From positions 1 to 37,446 of the forward strand of contig JASMDC010000033.1 in NCBI GenBank assembly GCA_030753015.1: a stretch of 37,446 nt of DNA, in the 5' to 3' direction. Below are positions 21,931 to 29,284 of this stretch, piece by piece. The notes under the pieces are model-generated. The model worked only from the letters and a program-made list of their open reading frames with translations. It ran no database searches and was not told the origin of the DNA. Origin of the DNA: Candidatus Undinarchaeales archaeon. Lineage in GTDB: Archaea > SpSt-1190 > JASMDC01. The position numbers and the translations under genes are program-made. Every line of letters starts with the position of its first letter. Position 1 is the first letter of the stretch.

Positions 21931-23103
21931 CTAGCAGCTCTTCATCCGCCGGGCGCTCTCCTCCAGCGCGGCGATACCGGGGAGCACCCTCCCCTCGAGG
22001 AAGGACATGGACGCCCCACCTCCCGTGGAGACATGGGTGACATCGTCGGCAAAACCCATGCCCTCGATGGCCGCTGCCGAGTCGCCGCCACCGATGATGC
22101 TCACTGCCTCGGAGCCGGCGATCGCTCTGGCAACTGACCTCGTACCGTTGGCGAAGCGTTCCCACTCGAACCTGCCCATGGGCCCGTTCCATACCACGGT
22201 GCGAGCGTCTGCGATGATGGACTCGTACAGCTCCATGGTCTTTGGGCCTATGTCCAGCCCGATATCGGTCTCACCGATACTGTCGACGTCGACTTCCCGG
22301 GCCGTAGCCTCGGGCTCCATGTCGGCCGCCACGGTCGTGTCGACAGGGATCGTGATCTTGGGATCGGCAAGGAGCTCGCGCGCCAGATCGAGCTTGTCCA
22401 CCTCCACGAGGGACCTACCGGTGGTCTTTCCCTGGGCGCGGAGGAACGTGTACATCATGGCGCCGCCGATGAGGATGCGGTCCACCTTGCCGAGTAGGTT
22501 GCGGATCACCTCGATCTTATCGGACACCTTGACACCACCCATGATTGCGACGAACGGGTGCTCGGGCACAGCGAGCGCCGCTCCCATGACATCCAGCTCC
22601 TTCTGAACAAGGAGGCCCGCTGCCGCGGGGAGCAGGCGTGCTACCGCGTCCACCGACGCGTGTGCTCTGTGACATGTGCCGAAGGCGTCGTTGACGTACA
22701 CGTCGCCGTAAGCGGCGAGCTTTGCGGCGAACGCGTCGTCGTTGCCCTTCTCCTCGACATGGAACCTGAGGTTCTCCAGCATGATGATGCGGTCGTGGGG
22801 TATGTCCACCGCGATGCAGTCGTGCACCTTGGCCACGGCTATGCCCAGGAGGTTACCTAGACAAATGGCCACAGGGTCCATCCGGAGCGAGTCGACCACC
22901 TTCCCCTTGGGCTTGCCGAGATGGCTGCACAGCACGACCTGCTTCGCACCCCGCTCCAGGATTGTGCGGATGGTGGGCAGGGCAGCACGGATGCGCTTGT
23001 CGTTGGCGACCTCACCGTCGTCGGTGAGGGGGACGTTGAAGTCGACGCGCACGAGGACGCGCTTGTTCGCAAGGTCGAGGTCATCGAGGGTAAGGAACTC
23101 CAT
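21931..23103 (-). CDS. pgk: Phosphoglycerate kinase
   Basis: Transfers phosphate between 1,3-bisphosphoglycerate and ADP in glycolysis/gluconeogenesis. The 390-aa protein has the N-terminal RVLVRVDFNVPL with D and N for the substrate, CSHLGKPKG, MLENLRFHVEEKGND, DVYVNDAFGTCHRAHAS, ILIGGAMMYTFL, VWNGPMGRFE and the C-terminal GGGDSAAAIEGMGFADDVTHVSTGGGAS, all diagnostic. Start ATG 23103 is chosen because the family begins right before the KRVLVRVDFN strand; the open frame continues upstream without homology. A TTTTAAACGC box lies about 33 nt upstream. The tail RMKSC is slightly unusual in ending with Cys. Confidence 0.96.
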   Translation of the reverse strand: MEFLTLDDLDLANKRVLVRVDFNVPLTDDGEVANDKRIRAALPTIRTILERGAKQVVLCSHLGKPKGKVVDSLRMDPVAICLGNLLGIAVAKVHDCIAVDIPHDRIIMLENLRFHVEEKGNDDAFAAKLAAYGDVYVNDAFGTCHRAHASVDAVARLLPAAAGLLVQKELDVMGAALAVPEHPFVAIMGGVKVSDKIEVIRNLLGKVDRILIGGAMMYTFLRAQGKTTGRSLVEVDKLDLARELLADPKITIPVDTTVAADMEPEATAREVDVDSIGETDIGLDIGPKTMELYESIIADARTVVWNGPMGRFEWERFANGTRSVARAIAGSEAVSIIGGGDSAAAIEGMGFADDVTHVSTGGGASMSFLEGRVLPGIAALEESARRMKSC

Positions 23104-23130
23104 GGCCGATCGGTTGGCACGAGCAGGTTC

Positions 23131-23140
23131 GCGTTTAAAA
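23131..23140 (-). promoter_or_regulatory. TATA-like box of pgk
   Basis: Minus-strand TTTTAAACGC centred about 33 nt upstream of ATG 23103, allowing a short leader of about 7 nt. Confidence 0.5.
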
Positions 23141-23200
23141 CACTTTCCCTGGTGCGTGAGCTTGCTCCATGGCCGCCCGGGCCCGCTCTTTTCAGCAATG

Positions 23201-23210
23201 TTTATATAGC
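23201..23210 (+). promoter_or_regulatory. TATA box upstream of 23235
   Basis: TTTATATAGC centred about 30 nt upstream of ATG 23235; it selects that start over the in-frame ATG at 23169. Confidence 0.6.
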
Positions 23211-23234
23211 GGCTGCCCAACCGACGGGCACTGG

Positions 23235-23768
23235 ATGGATGGGGAAACGTTTTATCGGGAAGACATCGAGCTGGCTCTCGACGGGTACATGGATGTCTAC
23301 CATGCCCGGGACCCAGGACCGCTCGAGCACCGGGACATCGAGGACCACGTGGTATCCTACATCGAACAGTCGTACCATGAGCTCGCTGACCCTGAGGACG
23401 TGACCCTGAAGATCTACCTGCCCGGTGTCGAGCGGGACGAGTCGATGGAGGACGCTCTTACCGAGTCGATCCATAACTACTTCGAGTTCACGGAGCGGGA
23501 GGCGCGCAAGGAGCTGCGCCATCACTACTTCAAATCTGCCGGATTGGCGGTCATGGGAGCAGGGTTCATCGCCGGGAGCGCGTTCGTGCCGGTACTGGCC
23601 GGGGTGGGCATTGGCGCCTCGATCGCTGCCGAGATCATAGGCATTGGTGGCTGGGTCGGCGAGTGGAACGCTATCTCCAACATACTCTTCGATAGCGGGG
23701 ACAAACGTGGGACTGTCGCTATGTACGACCGGCTCTCCGAGGCAAATGTCGAGTTCGTGTACGACTAA
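23235..23768 (+). CDS. Hypothetical protein with a glycine-rich membrane hairpin
   Basis: The 177-aa product (MDGETFYREDIELALDGYMD...) has an acidic soluble N-terminal half of about 100 residues, a basic patch (REARKELRHHYFK), then a Gly/Ala-rich hydrophobic region, about residues 103-140 (GLAVMGAGFIAGSAFV; LAGVGIGASIAAEIIGIGGWVGEW), likely one or two membrane helices. The C-terminus is a short soluble tail. The pattern of soluble domain plus glycine-rich hairpin is seen in diverse archaeal membrane proteins but I recognise no specific family. Its stop overlaps that of the convergent gene by 4 bp. Confidence 0.7.
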   Translation: MDGETFYREDIELALDGYMDVYHARDPGPLEHRDIEDHVVSYIEQSYHELADPEDVTLKIYLPGVERDESMEDALTESIHNYFEFTEREARKELRHHYFKSAGLAVMGAGFIAGSAFVPVLAGVGIGASIAAEIIGIGGWVGEWNAISNILFDSGDKRGTVAMYDRLSEANVEFVYD

Positions 23769-24082
23769 CCGTCCAGATTCTTCGACCACGCGTCGAGCTT
23801 CTCGTTGAGCACCTCTGAGCTCTCGAGGACCTTGTCCTGCGTGATCTCGAAGTCGAATATCAGGGACTCGATACCCAGGATCGTCACCGCAAGGATGGTC
23901 ATGCAGAACACCATTGAGATGATGCCCCGGTTCACCCTCATGACCGACAAGAACTCGTTCTGCATGAACGAACCCATGGGGATATAGACGGCACAGATGA
24001 GAAAGGCAAGAACCAGGATGCCGGTGACCGTCACGGTGTATACACCGGAGATGCGCTGCTTAGATTTTTCCATTGCCACCAC
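23765..24082 (-). CDS. Small two-helix membrane protein
   Basis: The 105-aa product has two hydrophobic helices at about residues 17-36 (VTVTGILVLAFLICAVYIPM) and 53-72 (RGIISMVFCMTILAVTILGI), followed by an acidic, coiled-coil-prone tail (FEITQDKVLESSEVLNEKLDAW). Start is GTG 24082, 28 nt from the minus-strand GATATAAAGTT box at 24105-24115; ATG 24073 is an alternative. The stop overlaps the stop of the convergent upstream gene. It is divergent from the PAS/GAF sensor gene. No family is recognised. Confidence 0.65.
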   Translation of the reverse strand: MVAMEKSKQRISGVYTVTVTGILVLAFLICAVYIPMGSFMQNEFLSVMRVNRGIISMVFCMTILAVTILGIESLIFDFEITQDKVLESSEVLNEKLDAWSKNLDG

Positions 24083-24104
24083 CTGAATGAATAGGGTATT
24101 CTCA

Positions 24105-24115
24105 AACTTTATATC
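24105..24115 (-). promoter_or_regulatory. TATA box of the two-helix membrane protein gene
   Basis: Minus-strand GATATAAAGTT centred about 28 nt upstream of GTG 24082. Confidence 0.6.
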
Positions 24116-24156
24116 ACTCAGTTTTTCTCTGCGGCGGTCCCGCGGTCCGTGGAAAG

Positions 24157-24165
24157 GTTTTTATC
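24157..24165 (+). promoter_or_regulatory. TATA-like box of the PAS/GAF sensor gene
   Basis: GTTTTTATC, about 34 nt before ATG 24195 and only about 10 nt before ATG 24171. This makes 24195 the likely start. Confidence 0.5.
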
Positions 24166-24194
24166 ACTGCATGGCCGTCTCTTGTGCAAAGGCC

Positions 24195-27100
24195 ATGGTC
24201 GCCTCGTGCGCGGTCGGGCCAGGGGGCATCGTTCTGGGTCCGGACGAATCCGATGGGAGAGGTCGGCTCATCCGTGAGCTCGGGGACCTTCGCAGGCTCA
24301 TCGCTGAACTCGAGGAGGAGGAACTGCGTCGTGCGACGACCGAGAGGGAGCTCGCTGCGAGCGAGAAGCGGTACCGCTCCATATTCGAGCTCTCCCCCGA
24401 GACCATCGTCATGCTCGACCGGACGGGGACGGTGCTCGATATCAACGAACGGGTACATGACCTGGTAGGCTACGCGCCCAAGGAGATCATCGGCAAGCGC
24501 CTCATCGCCCTCCCCTTCCTCACGCGAGAGAGCAAGCTAACGGCAATCGCCAGGTTCGCCAAGCGCATGAGCGGGAGAAAGGTCGGACCATACGAGCTCA
24601 AGTTCGTGACCAAGGACGGCGACTATGTGATCGGTCTCGTACAAGCGACCCCCATCAAGGACGAAGAGGGCAGCATCGACGGCGACCTCGTGATGGTCTC
24701 AGATATCACGACACGCAAGTACGCGGAGGAGCGCAGGTTGCATGACAGGGGGCTGTACAAGGGTATCGCCGATAACACCCAGGATGGCCTGGTGGTCATC
24801 ATCGGCGGGAAGATCACCTATGTCAACGACCGGGTCAAGCAGATCCTCGGCTACTCGAAGAGTGAACTGGAGGGAATGAGCGGCCTCGACCTCGCGCCTC
24901 CCGAGGAGCACGACCGCATGAAGAGCTTCATGGAACGGGTGTTACGCAAGGGCGCACCGCCGGAGATGCTCGCCTTCTGGGCAGTGTGCAAGGACGGTAC
25001 CAGGCGCTACGTGCAGTACCGGTATTCCTCATTGCACCTCGGTGAGGGCGAGGACGGATACCTCGTCGTCATCACGGACATCACCGAGCGCAAGCGTGCC
25101 GAGGAAAAATTGGAGAAGAGCAAGGACCGATTCAGCACCATCTTCCACGCCGCCCCCGTGTCTCTTTGGGAGGAGGACCTGAGCGAGGTAATGGAAGCTG
25201 TCGATCGTGTCAAGGCGTCGGGCGTGAGGGATTTCCGCAGCTATCTGGAGGGACACCCTGAGTTCATCCGGAAGGCTGCAGGGATGATTAAGGTCGTCGA
25301 CGTCAACGAGGCAACCCTCCGAATGTACGGTGCCCGTACTAAAGAGGAGCTCCTCGGTTCCTTGTACAAGGTGTTCACACCCGAGTCGTTCGACGTTTTC
25401 AGTGAGGAGCTCATAGCCATTGAGAAAGGGAAAACGTACTTCGAGGCCGAGGCTGTCAACAAGACCCTCCAGGGTAAGCGAATGGATATCCTGATAACAC
25501 TTTCAATACCGTCTGGGACGACCGGATTCAAGAGCCTGATAGTGGGCATTATGGATATCACGGCCCGCAAACAGGTGGAGCAAGAGCTCAAGGAGAGCCG
25601 TGCCCTCTACAAGACAGTAACGGAGAGCACCAAGGACGGCCTCGTCCTCATCCGCGAGGGACGGATGGTGTACGCCAACGACCGGGTGTGCGATATCCTC
25701 GGGTATTCACACGAGGAGTTCAAGGTGCTCTCAGGCCTGGATCTCGCGGCACCGGAGGAGCGGCCACGGTTGATGGACTTCATGAGACGTGTCTTGAAGG
25801 AGGGCGAACCCCCTGGGGAACTGGAGTTCTGGATCGTCCGGAAGGACGGTGAACGGCGGTGTGTCCAGTACCGCTACTCGCCCATCGCCAACGACGAGCG
25901 GGGAGCGGGATACCTCGTGCTCGTCACCGATGTCACGATGCGAAAGCATGCTGAGGAGGAGCTCAACAGCTGGTTGTTGCTCGAGAAGGTCATCGCTGAC
26001 ATATCCTCCCGCTTCGTCGGTGTGTACGACATGGACGAGGCCATCGACGCCACCCTCGAGGACATGGGGACCATGAGCGGTGCGGGCCGTGCCTACATCT
26101 TCTTCATGAGCGAGGATGGTACGACCATGGACAACACAAATGAATGGTGTGCCGAGGGCATCAGCTCGAAAAAGGACACGCTCAAGGGAGTGCCTTCCTC
26201 GATCTTCCCCTGGATCAATGCACGGCTCCGTCGCGGCGAGGTCGTGCACGTACCCGATGTGGCGAAATTGCCATCGAAGGCGATTGAGGAGAAGCGTGCC
26301 CTCGAGGAACATGGAGTGAAGTCCATCCTCGCACTGCCCTTGATGGTCCACGGTACGCTCGCCGGCTCAATCGGTCTGGACAACCTCAACGAGGGTGGTG
26401 AGTGGCACGAGGACGTCCTCACCCTCTTGAAGAGGACCTCGCGTGTCATCAGCAACGCCCTCGAGCGCTGGCGCGCCGAGGAAGCGCTCGTCAGGAGCGA
26501 ACGCAAGTACCGCACCCTCGTGGAGACGCTCCCTCAGCGTGTCTTCCACAAGGATCGGGACTCAGTCTACATTTCGTGCAACGAGTGCTATGCTCGCGAC
26601 CTCGGTATTGCTCCCGACGAGATAGCGGGGAGGACAGACCTCGAATTCTACCCGAAGGCTCTTGCACAGAAGTACCGTGCTGACGATAGACGCATCATGG
26701 AGAACGGGCGGATCGAGGAGCTCGAGGAGCGGTACATCAAGGACGGCAAGGAGGTCTGGATCCGCACCGTCAAGGTCCCCGTCAAGGACGGGGATGGGAA
26801 CGTCATCGGTGTGATGGGCATATTCTCGGACATAACCGAGCAGAAGAGAGACCAGGACGACCTCCGGAGGGAGCACAAGCTCCTCTCCCGTGTCGCTGAG
26901 AAGATACCTGCCGCTATCGTCGTCGCTGACCGCAAGGGCCGCATAACGTTCGCCAATCAACGAGCGGAGGACGTTCTGGGCCTAACGAAGGACGCGATCA
27001 CCCAGCTGACCTACAATGCACCCGAATGGAAGATCACTGCCATCGATGGCAGACCACTACCCGAGGAGAAGCTACCCTTCAGGTTGGTCCGGGACTCCAA

Positions 27101-27320
27101 GCGGTCCCAATCGGGGATACTCCTCGCCATCGAGTGGCCCGGGGGCAAGCGCGTTGGCATCTCCACGGACGGATCCCCGATCATGGGCTCGGAGGGCGAG
27201 GTCGATGCGGTGGTGTTCACCTTGAAGAACGTGCCCCTCAAGCGAACGAGAACGCGTGGGAAAAAGGATGTGGATAATGGCCTCACGGGGAGACGGAAGG
27301 GCTCTACAAGGTCCCGCTGA
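24195..27320 (+). CDS. Multi-PAS/GAF sensory protein without an output domain
   Basis: The 1,041-aa cytoplasmic protein is built of sensor modules. After a coiled coil (about 20-60, RELGDLRRLIAELEEEEL) come PAS1 (about 58-180), PAS2 (about 185-300), a longer PAS3 with a SLWEEDLSEV insert (about 310-460), PAS4 (about 470-585), GAF (about 595-765, with SILALPLMVHGTLAGSIGLDNL), PAS5 (about 775-895) and PAS6 (about 900-1015). PAC-type ends such as VSDITTRKYAEE, ITDITERKRAEE, IMDITARKQVEQ and VTDVTMRKHAEE mark the units. PAS2 and PAS4 are very similar, indicating internal duplication. No HisKA, HATPase, receiver, GGDEF or HTH segment follows; the C-terminus is a basic tail (KRTRTRGKKDVDNG). Either it signals by protein contact or a kinase is encoded elsewhere. 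Confidence 0.88.
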   Translation: MVASCAVGPGGIVLGPDESDGRGRLIRELGDLRRLIAELEEEELRRATTERELAASEKRYRSIFELSPETIVMLDRTGTVLDINERVHDLVGYAPKEIIGKRLIALPFLTRESKLTAIARFAKRMSGRKVGPYELKFVTKDGDYVIGLVQATPIKDEEGSIDGDLVMVSDITTRKYAEERRLHDRGLYKGIADNTQDGLVVIIGGKITYVNDRVKQILGYSKSELEGMSGLDLAPPEEHDRMKSFMERVLRKGAPPEMLAFWAVCKDGTRRYVQYRYSSLHLGEGEDGYLVVITDITERKRAEEKLEKSKDRFSTIFHAAPVSLWEEDLSEVMEAVDRVKASGVRDFRSYLEGHPEFIRKAAGMIKVVDVNEATLRMYGARTKEELLGSLYKVFTPESFDVFSEELIAIEKGKTYFEAEAVNKTLQGKRMDILITLSIPSGTTGFKSLIVGIMDITARKQVEQELKESRALYKTVTESTKDGLVLIREGRMVYANDRVCDILGYSHEEFKVLSGLDLAAPEERPRLMDFMRRVLKEGEPPGELEFWIVRKDGERRCVQYRYSPIANDERGAGYLVLVTDVTMRKHAEEELNSWLLLEKVIADISSRFVGVYDMDEAIDATLEDMGTMSGAGRAYIFFMSEDGTTMDNTNEWCAEGISSKKDTLKGVPSSIFPWINARLRRGEVVHVPDVAKLPSKAIEEKRALEEHGVKSILALPLMVHGTLAGSIGLDNLNEGGEWHEDVLTLLKRTSRVISNALERWRAEEALVRSERKYRTLVETLPQRVFHKDRDSVYISCNECYARDLGIAPDEIAGRTDLEFYPKALAQKYRADDRRIMENGRIEELEERYIKDGKEVWIRTVKVPVKDGDGNVIGVMGIFSDITEQKRDQDDLRREHKLLSRVAEKIPAAIVVADRKGRITFANQRAEDVLGLTKDAITQLTYNAPEWKITAIDGRPLPEEKLPFRLVRDSKRSQSGILLAIEWPGGKRVGISTDGSPIMGSEGEVDAVVFTLKNVPLKRTRTRGKKDVDNGLTGRRKGSTRSR

Positions 27321-27322
27321 CA

Positions 27323-27333
27323 GCTTTATTAAG
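27323..27333 (+). promoter_or_regulatory. TATA-like box upstream of 27355
   Basis: GCTTTATTAAG just after the sensor's stop codon, centred 27 nt before ATG 27355. Confidence 0.55.
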
Positions 27334-27354
27334 CATGAAAGGGCACTTTGGTCT

Positions 27355-27672
27355 ATGGTCCTCAGGAAGCTCTCCCGTCTTCTCGCGCCCGATGTGTTCA
27401 ACGAGCTCGAATCGCTCCGCTCGCACAACGAACAGCTCGTGGTCATCCAACGGTACAGTGACGTCGAGAAGACCAAGCTCTACGAAGCGAACCAGCTCCT
27501 TTCCCGGCGCCATGTAGAGAGCAAGCGGCTGCTGGCCGATATGATCTCAGGCTTCGAGGATATCTTCGAGGAACAGTTCATCTCGCAACGTGGAGCCCTC
27601 CCGCCCGTCGAGCAGAACGAGTTCCCGGAAACGGCCGAGATCGACGACGAGGACGACGATTGGCGTACCTAG
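27355..27672 (+). CDS. Small acidic coiled-coil protein
   Basis: The 105-aa product (MVLRKLSRLLAPDVFNELESL...) has a helical N-terminal region of heptad-like character through about residue 75 and a Pro-containing, acidic tail ending EIDDEDDDWRT. The frame extends upstream into the sensor gene, but ATG 27355 is at the leaderless distance from its own TATA-like box. It is the first gene behind the output-less sensor, so it could be its partner; that is inference only. Confidence 0.6.
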   Translation: MVLRKLSRLLAPDVFNELESLRSHNEQLVVIQRYSDVEKTKLYEANQLLSRRHVESKRLLADMISGFEDIFEEQFISQRGALPPVEQNEFPETAEIDDEDDDWRT

Positions 27673-27716
27673 ACGGTCATGATTTCCTGCCGCTATCGTC
27701 GTGTAGAACAATCCTT

Positions 27717-28496
27717 CTAGGCCGAGTCTTCCTGAGGCGTCCACACCTGTGCGTTCTCGGGCGCAGCCTGCTGCTCGCCACCCTGGTAGGCCGTCTGTTC
27801 GGTGGCTGCCGGGACGAAGAACGGACCGCTGGCGAAACCTTCCTGCTGGCCCTCCTGCGTGGGATACCCGGCGCCGTAACCGTATGACGCGTTATCTGTG
27901 GATGGGTACGAGGTGGAAGGTGCGAACTGGAAGCGCATGTCCACGAGCTCCTCCGATGAGCCCGCCTTGTAGTACTGGGACATCAGCTCGTCATCCTCGA
28001 CCATCTCGGCGGCCTTGCCTTTCTCCGGCTCATCCTCCTCTATGATACTCTTTGCGAGCATCCCGACGCCTGCGAGGAAGAGGAGGAAGGGGAACACCAT
28101 CACGATCTTCACCATCAATGTAGGGTCCGTGTAGTAGTAGAAGGTCGCCTGACCGAGGAGGTTGAAGCCCGGCTTCACTGCATCATAGCACTTCTGCATG
28201 TTCGACTCATCCGATATCATTGTATTGCATGTCTGCATACCGAGCCGGGGAGTGTTAAGGCCAATCACTCCGGCGACATTGGTGATGCAGCCGTCGCGCA
28301 GGTCTGGATTGCGTACTTCGTCGCATGCATCGAGCGCGCTCGGGGGGAACGACTGTGCTACGTCCTTGGAGACCGCGACGAAGCACGCGTCCCGCTCAGC
28401 AGCATCCACGATCGAAGCACAATTGGACAGGTCGTCGGAAGAGATAGCCATGAATAGGACAAGAATTAGTGTCATGACTATCGTTTTGGTGCCCAT
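27717..28496 (-). CDS. Single-pass membrane protein with Cys-rich ectodomain (paralogue A)
   Basis: The 259-aa product has a signal peptide (TKTIVMTLILVLFMAI), an extracellular domain of about 95 residues with at least seven Cys residues in C...RDAC / C...RDGC / C...C spacing, a DPTLM motif just before a membrane helix (about residues 128-150, IVMVFPFLLFLAGVGMLA), then an acidic segment (IIEEDEPEKGKAAEMVEDDE) and a long Tyr/Gln/Gly/Pro-rich cytoplasmic tail. It is a clear paralogue of the next gene upstream. An ATG ten codons upstream (28526) is also possible; 28496 gives a cleaner signal peptide. No known family is recognised. Confidence 0.72.
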   Translation of the reverse strand: MGTKTIVMTLILVLFMAISSDDLSNCASIVDAAERDACFVAVSKDVAQSFPPSALDACDEVRNPDLRDGCITNVAGVIGLNTPRLGMQTCNTMISDESNMQKCYDAVKPGFNLLGQATFYYYTDPTLMVKIVMVFPFLLFLAGVGMLAKSIIEEDEPEKGKAAEMVEDDELMSQYYKAGSSEELVDMRFQFAPSTSYPSTDNASYGYGAGYPTQEGQQEGFASGPFFVPAATEQTAYQGGEQQAAPENAQVWTPQEDSA

Positions 28497-28586
28497 GGTC
28501 CTTCCACAACCCCGGGGGTAATTCATTTCCTATTAATATATATTAAGTCACTCCTAGTATAAAAAGCTGCCCCGGGGGGAACCGGA

Positions 28587-29237
28587 TCACTGCTGGTATT
28601 GGAAGCCTTCAATCTGCTGGGATGGATCGGTGATAGTGTCCCCCGAGGTGAAGGATATTTCCTCCCCGCCCAAGGACGAGCCGCCCTCGTACCAGAACTG
28701 CTGGAACTGGTCACCGGAACCTCCGGGTGGTATGTACTCATCGTACATCATCTGGCGCTGCTCCTCGACCTCGGCCTCCTCGGAGGACTTCTTCATGGAA
28801 AATACTATGTAGATGACACCGAGGATGAAGATCAGGAGCGGGATGGACATCACGCCCATGATGATGATGCTTGGATCGGACCAGTAGAGGAAGCGTATAC
28901 GGCCCGTCCCCGAGAAGTAGGGCGAGATACCATCGAAGCACTCGGCACGGTCCTCTTTGAGAGTATCGCAGATCTCCAACGCCCCTGTCTGGTTCACCAA
29001 GACGATGAACTTGATGATCGCGATGTTGCACCTGTCACGTGTGAGTGTGCTCTCGATATTGGCGCACGCTCCCGGAGCCTCCTTGGGGAGCTTCGAGGCG
29101 ATGATGGGGGCCACCTGGTAGTAGCACTGGTCCCGCTCCTCCGGTGAGGACTGCTTAGGGCACTCTTCGATGAAACGGTAGGAGAGGGCAGGTATAAGCA
29201 GGAGGAGCAAGATGGCGACGAGGACCCTTCCCCTCAT
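28587..29237 (-). CDS. Single-pass membrane protein with Cys-rich ectodomain (paralogue B)
   Basis: The 216-aa product mirrors paralogue A: signal peptide (RGRVLVAILLLLLIPALS), ectodomain with EEC, RDQC, GAC, RDRC, EIC and AEC cysteines, SDPSIII before a membrane helix (MGVMSIPLLIFILGVIYIVF), an acidic stretch (KKSSEEAEVEEQ) and a Gln/Gly/Ser/Tyr-rich cytoplasmic tail (FQQFWYEGG...FQYQQ). The tails differ in sequence but share composition. Start ATG 29237 is fixed by a minus-strand CCTTAATAAAG box about 27 nt upstream. It lies directly downstream of gyrA on the same strand but has its own promoter. Confidence 0.74.
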   Translation of the reverse strand: MRGRVLVAILLLLLIPALSYRFIEECPKQSSPEERDQCYYQVAPIIASKLPKEAPGACANIESTLTRDRCNIAIIKFIVLVNQTGALEICDTLKEDRAECFDGISPYFSGTGRIRFLYWSDPSIIIMGVMSIPLLIFILGVIYIVFSMKKSSEEAEVEEQRQMMYDEYIPPGGSGDQFQQFWYEGGSSLGGEEISFTSGDTITDPSQQIEGFQYQQ

Positions 29238-29258
29238 AGTACAGCTTAGACGGTTAAT

Positions 29259-29269
29259 CTTTATTAAGG
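29259..29269 (-). promoter_or_regulatory. TATA box of paralogue B
   Basis: Minus-strand CCTTAATAAAG centred about 27 nt upstream of ATG 29237. Confidence 0.6.
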
Positions 29270-29284
29270 CTAGGGAGAGGGGGC

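Noticed and set aside
24087..24194. 36-residue N-terminal extension of the PAS/GAF protein
   Set aside because: It would start upstream of the TATA-like box at 24157-24165 and has Ser/Phe/Arg-rich sequence without homology.
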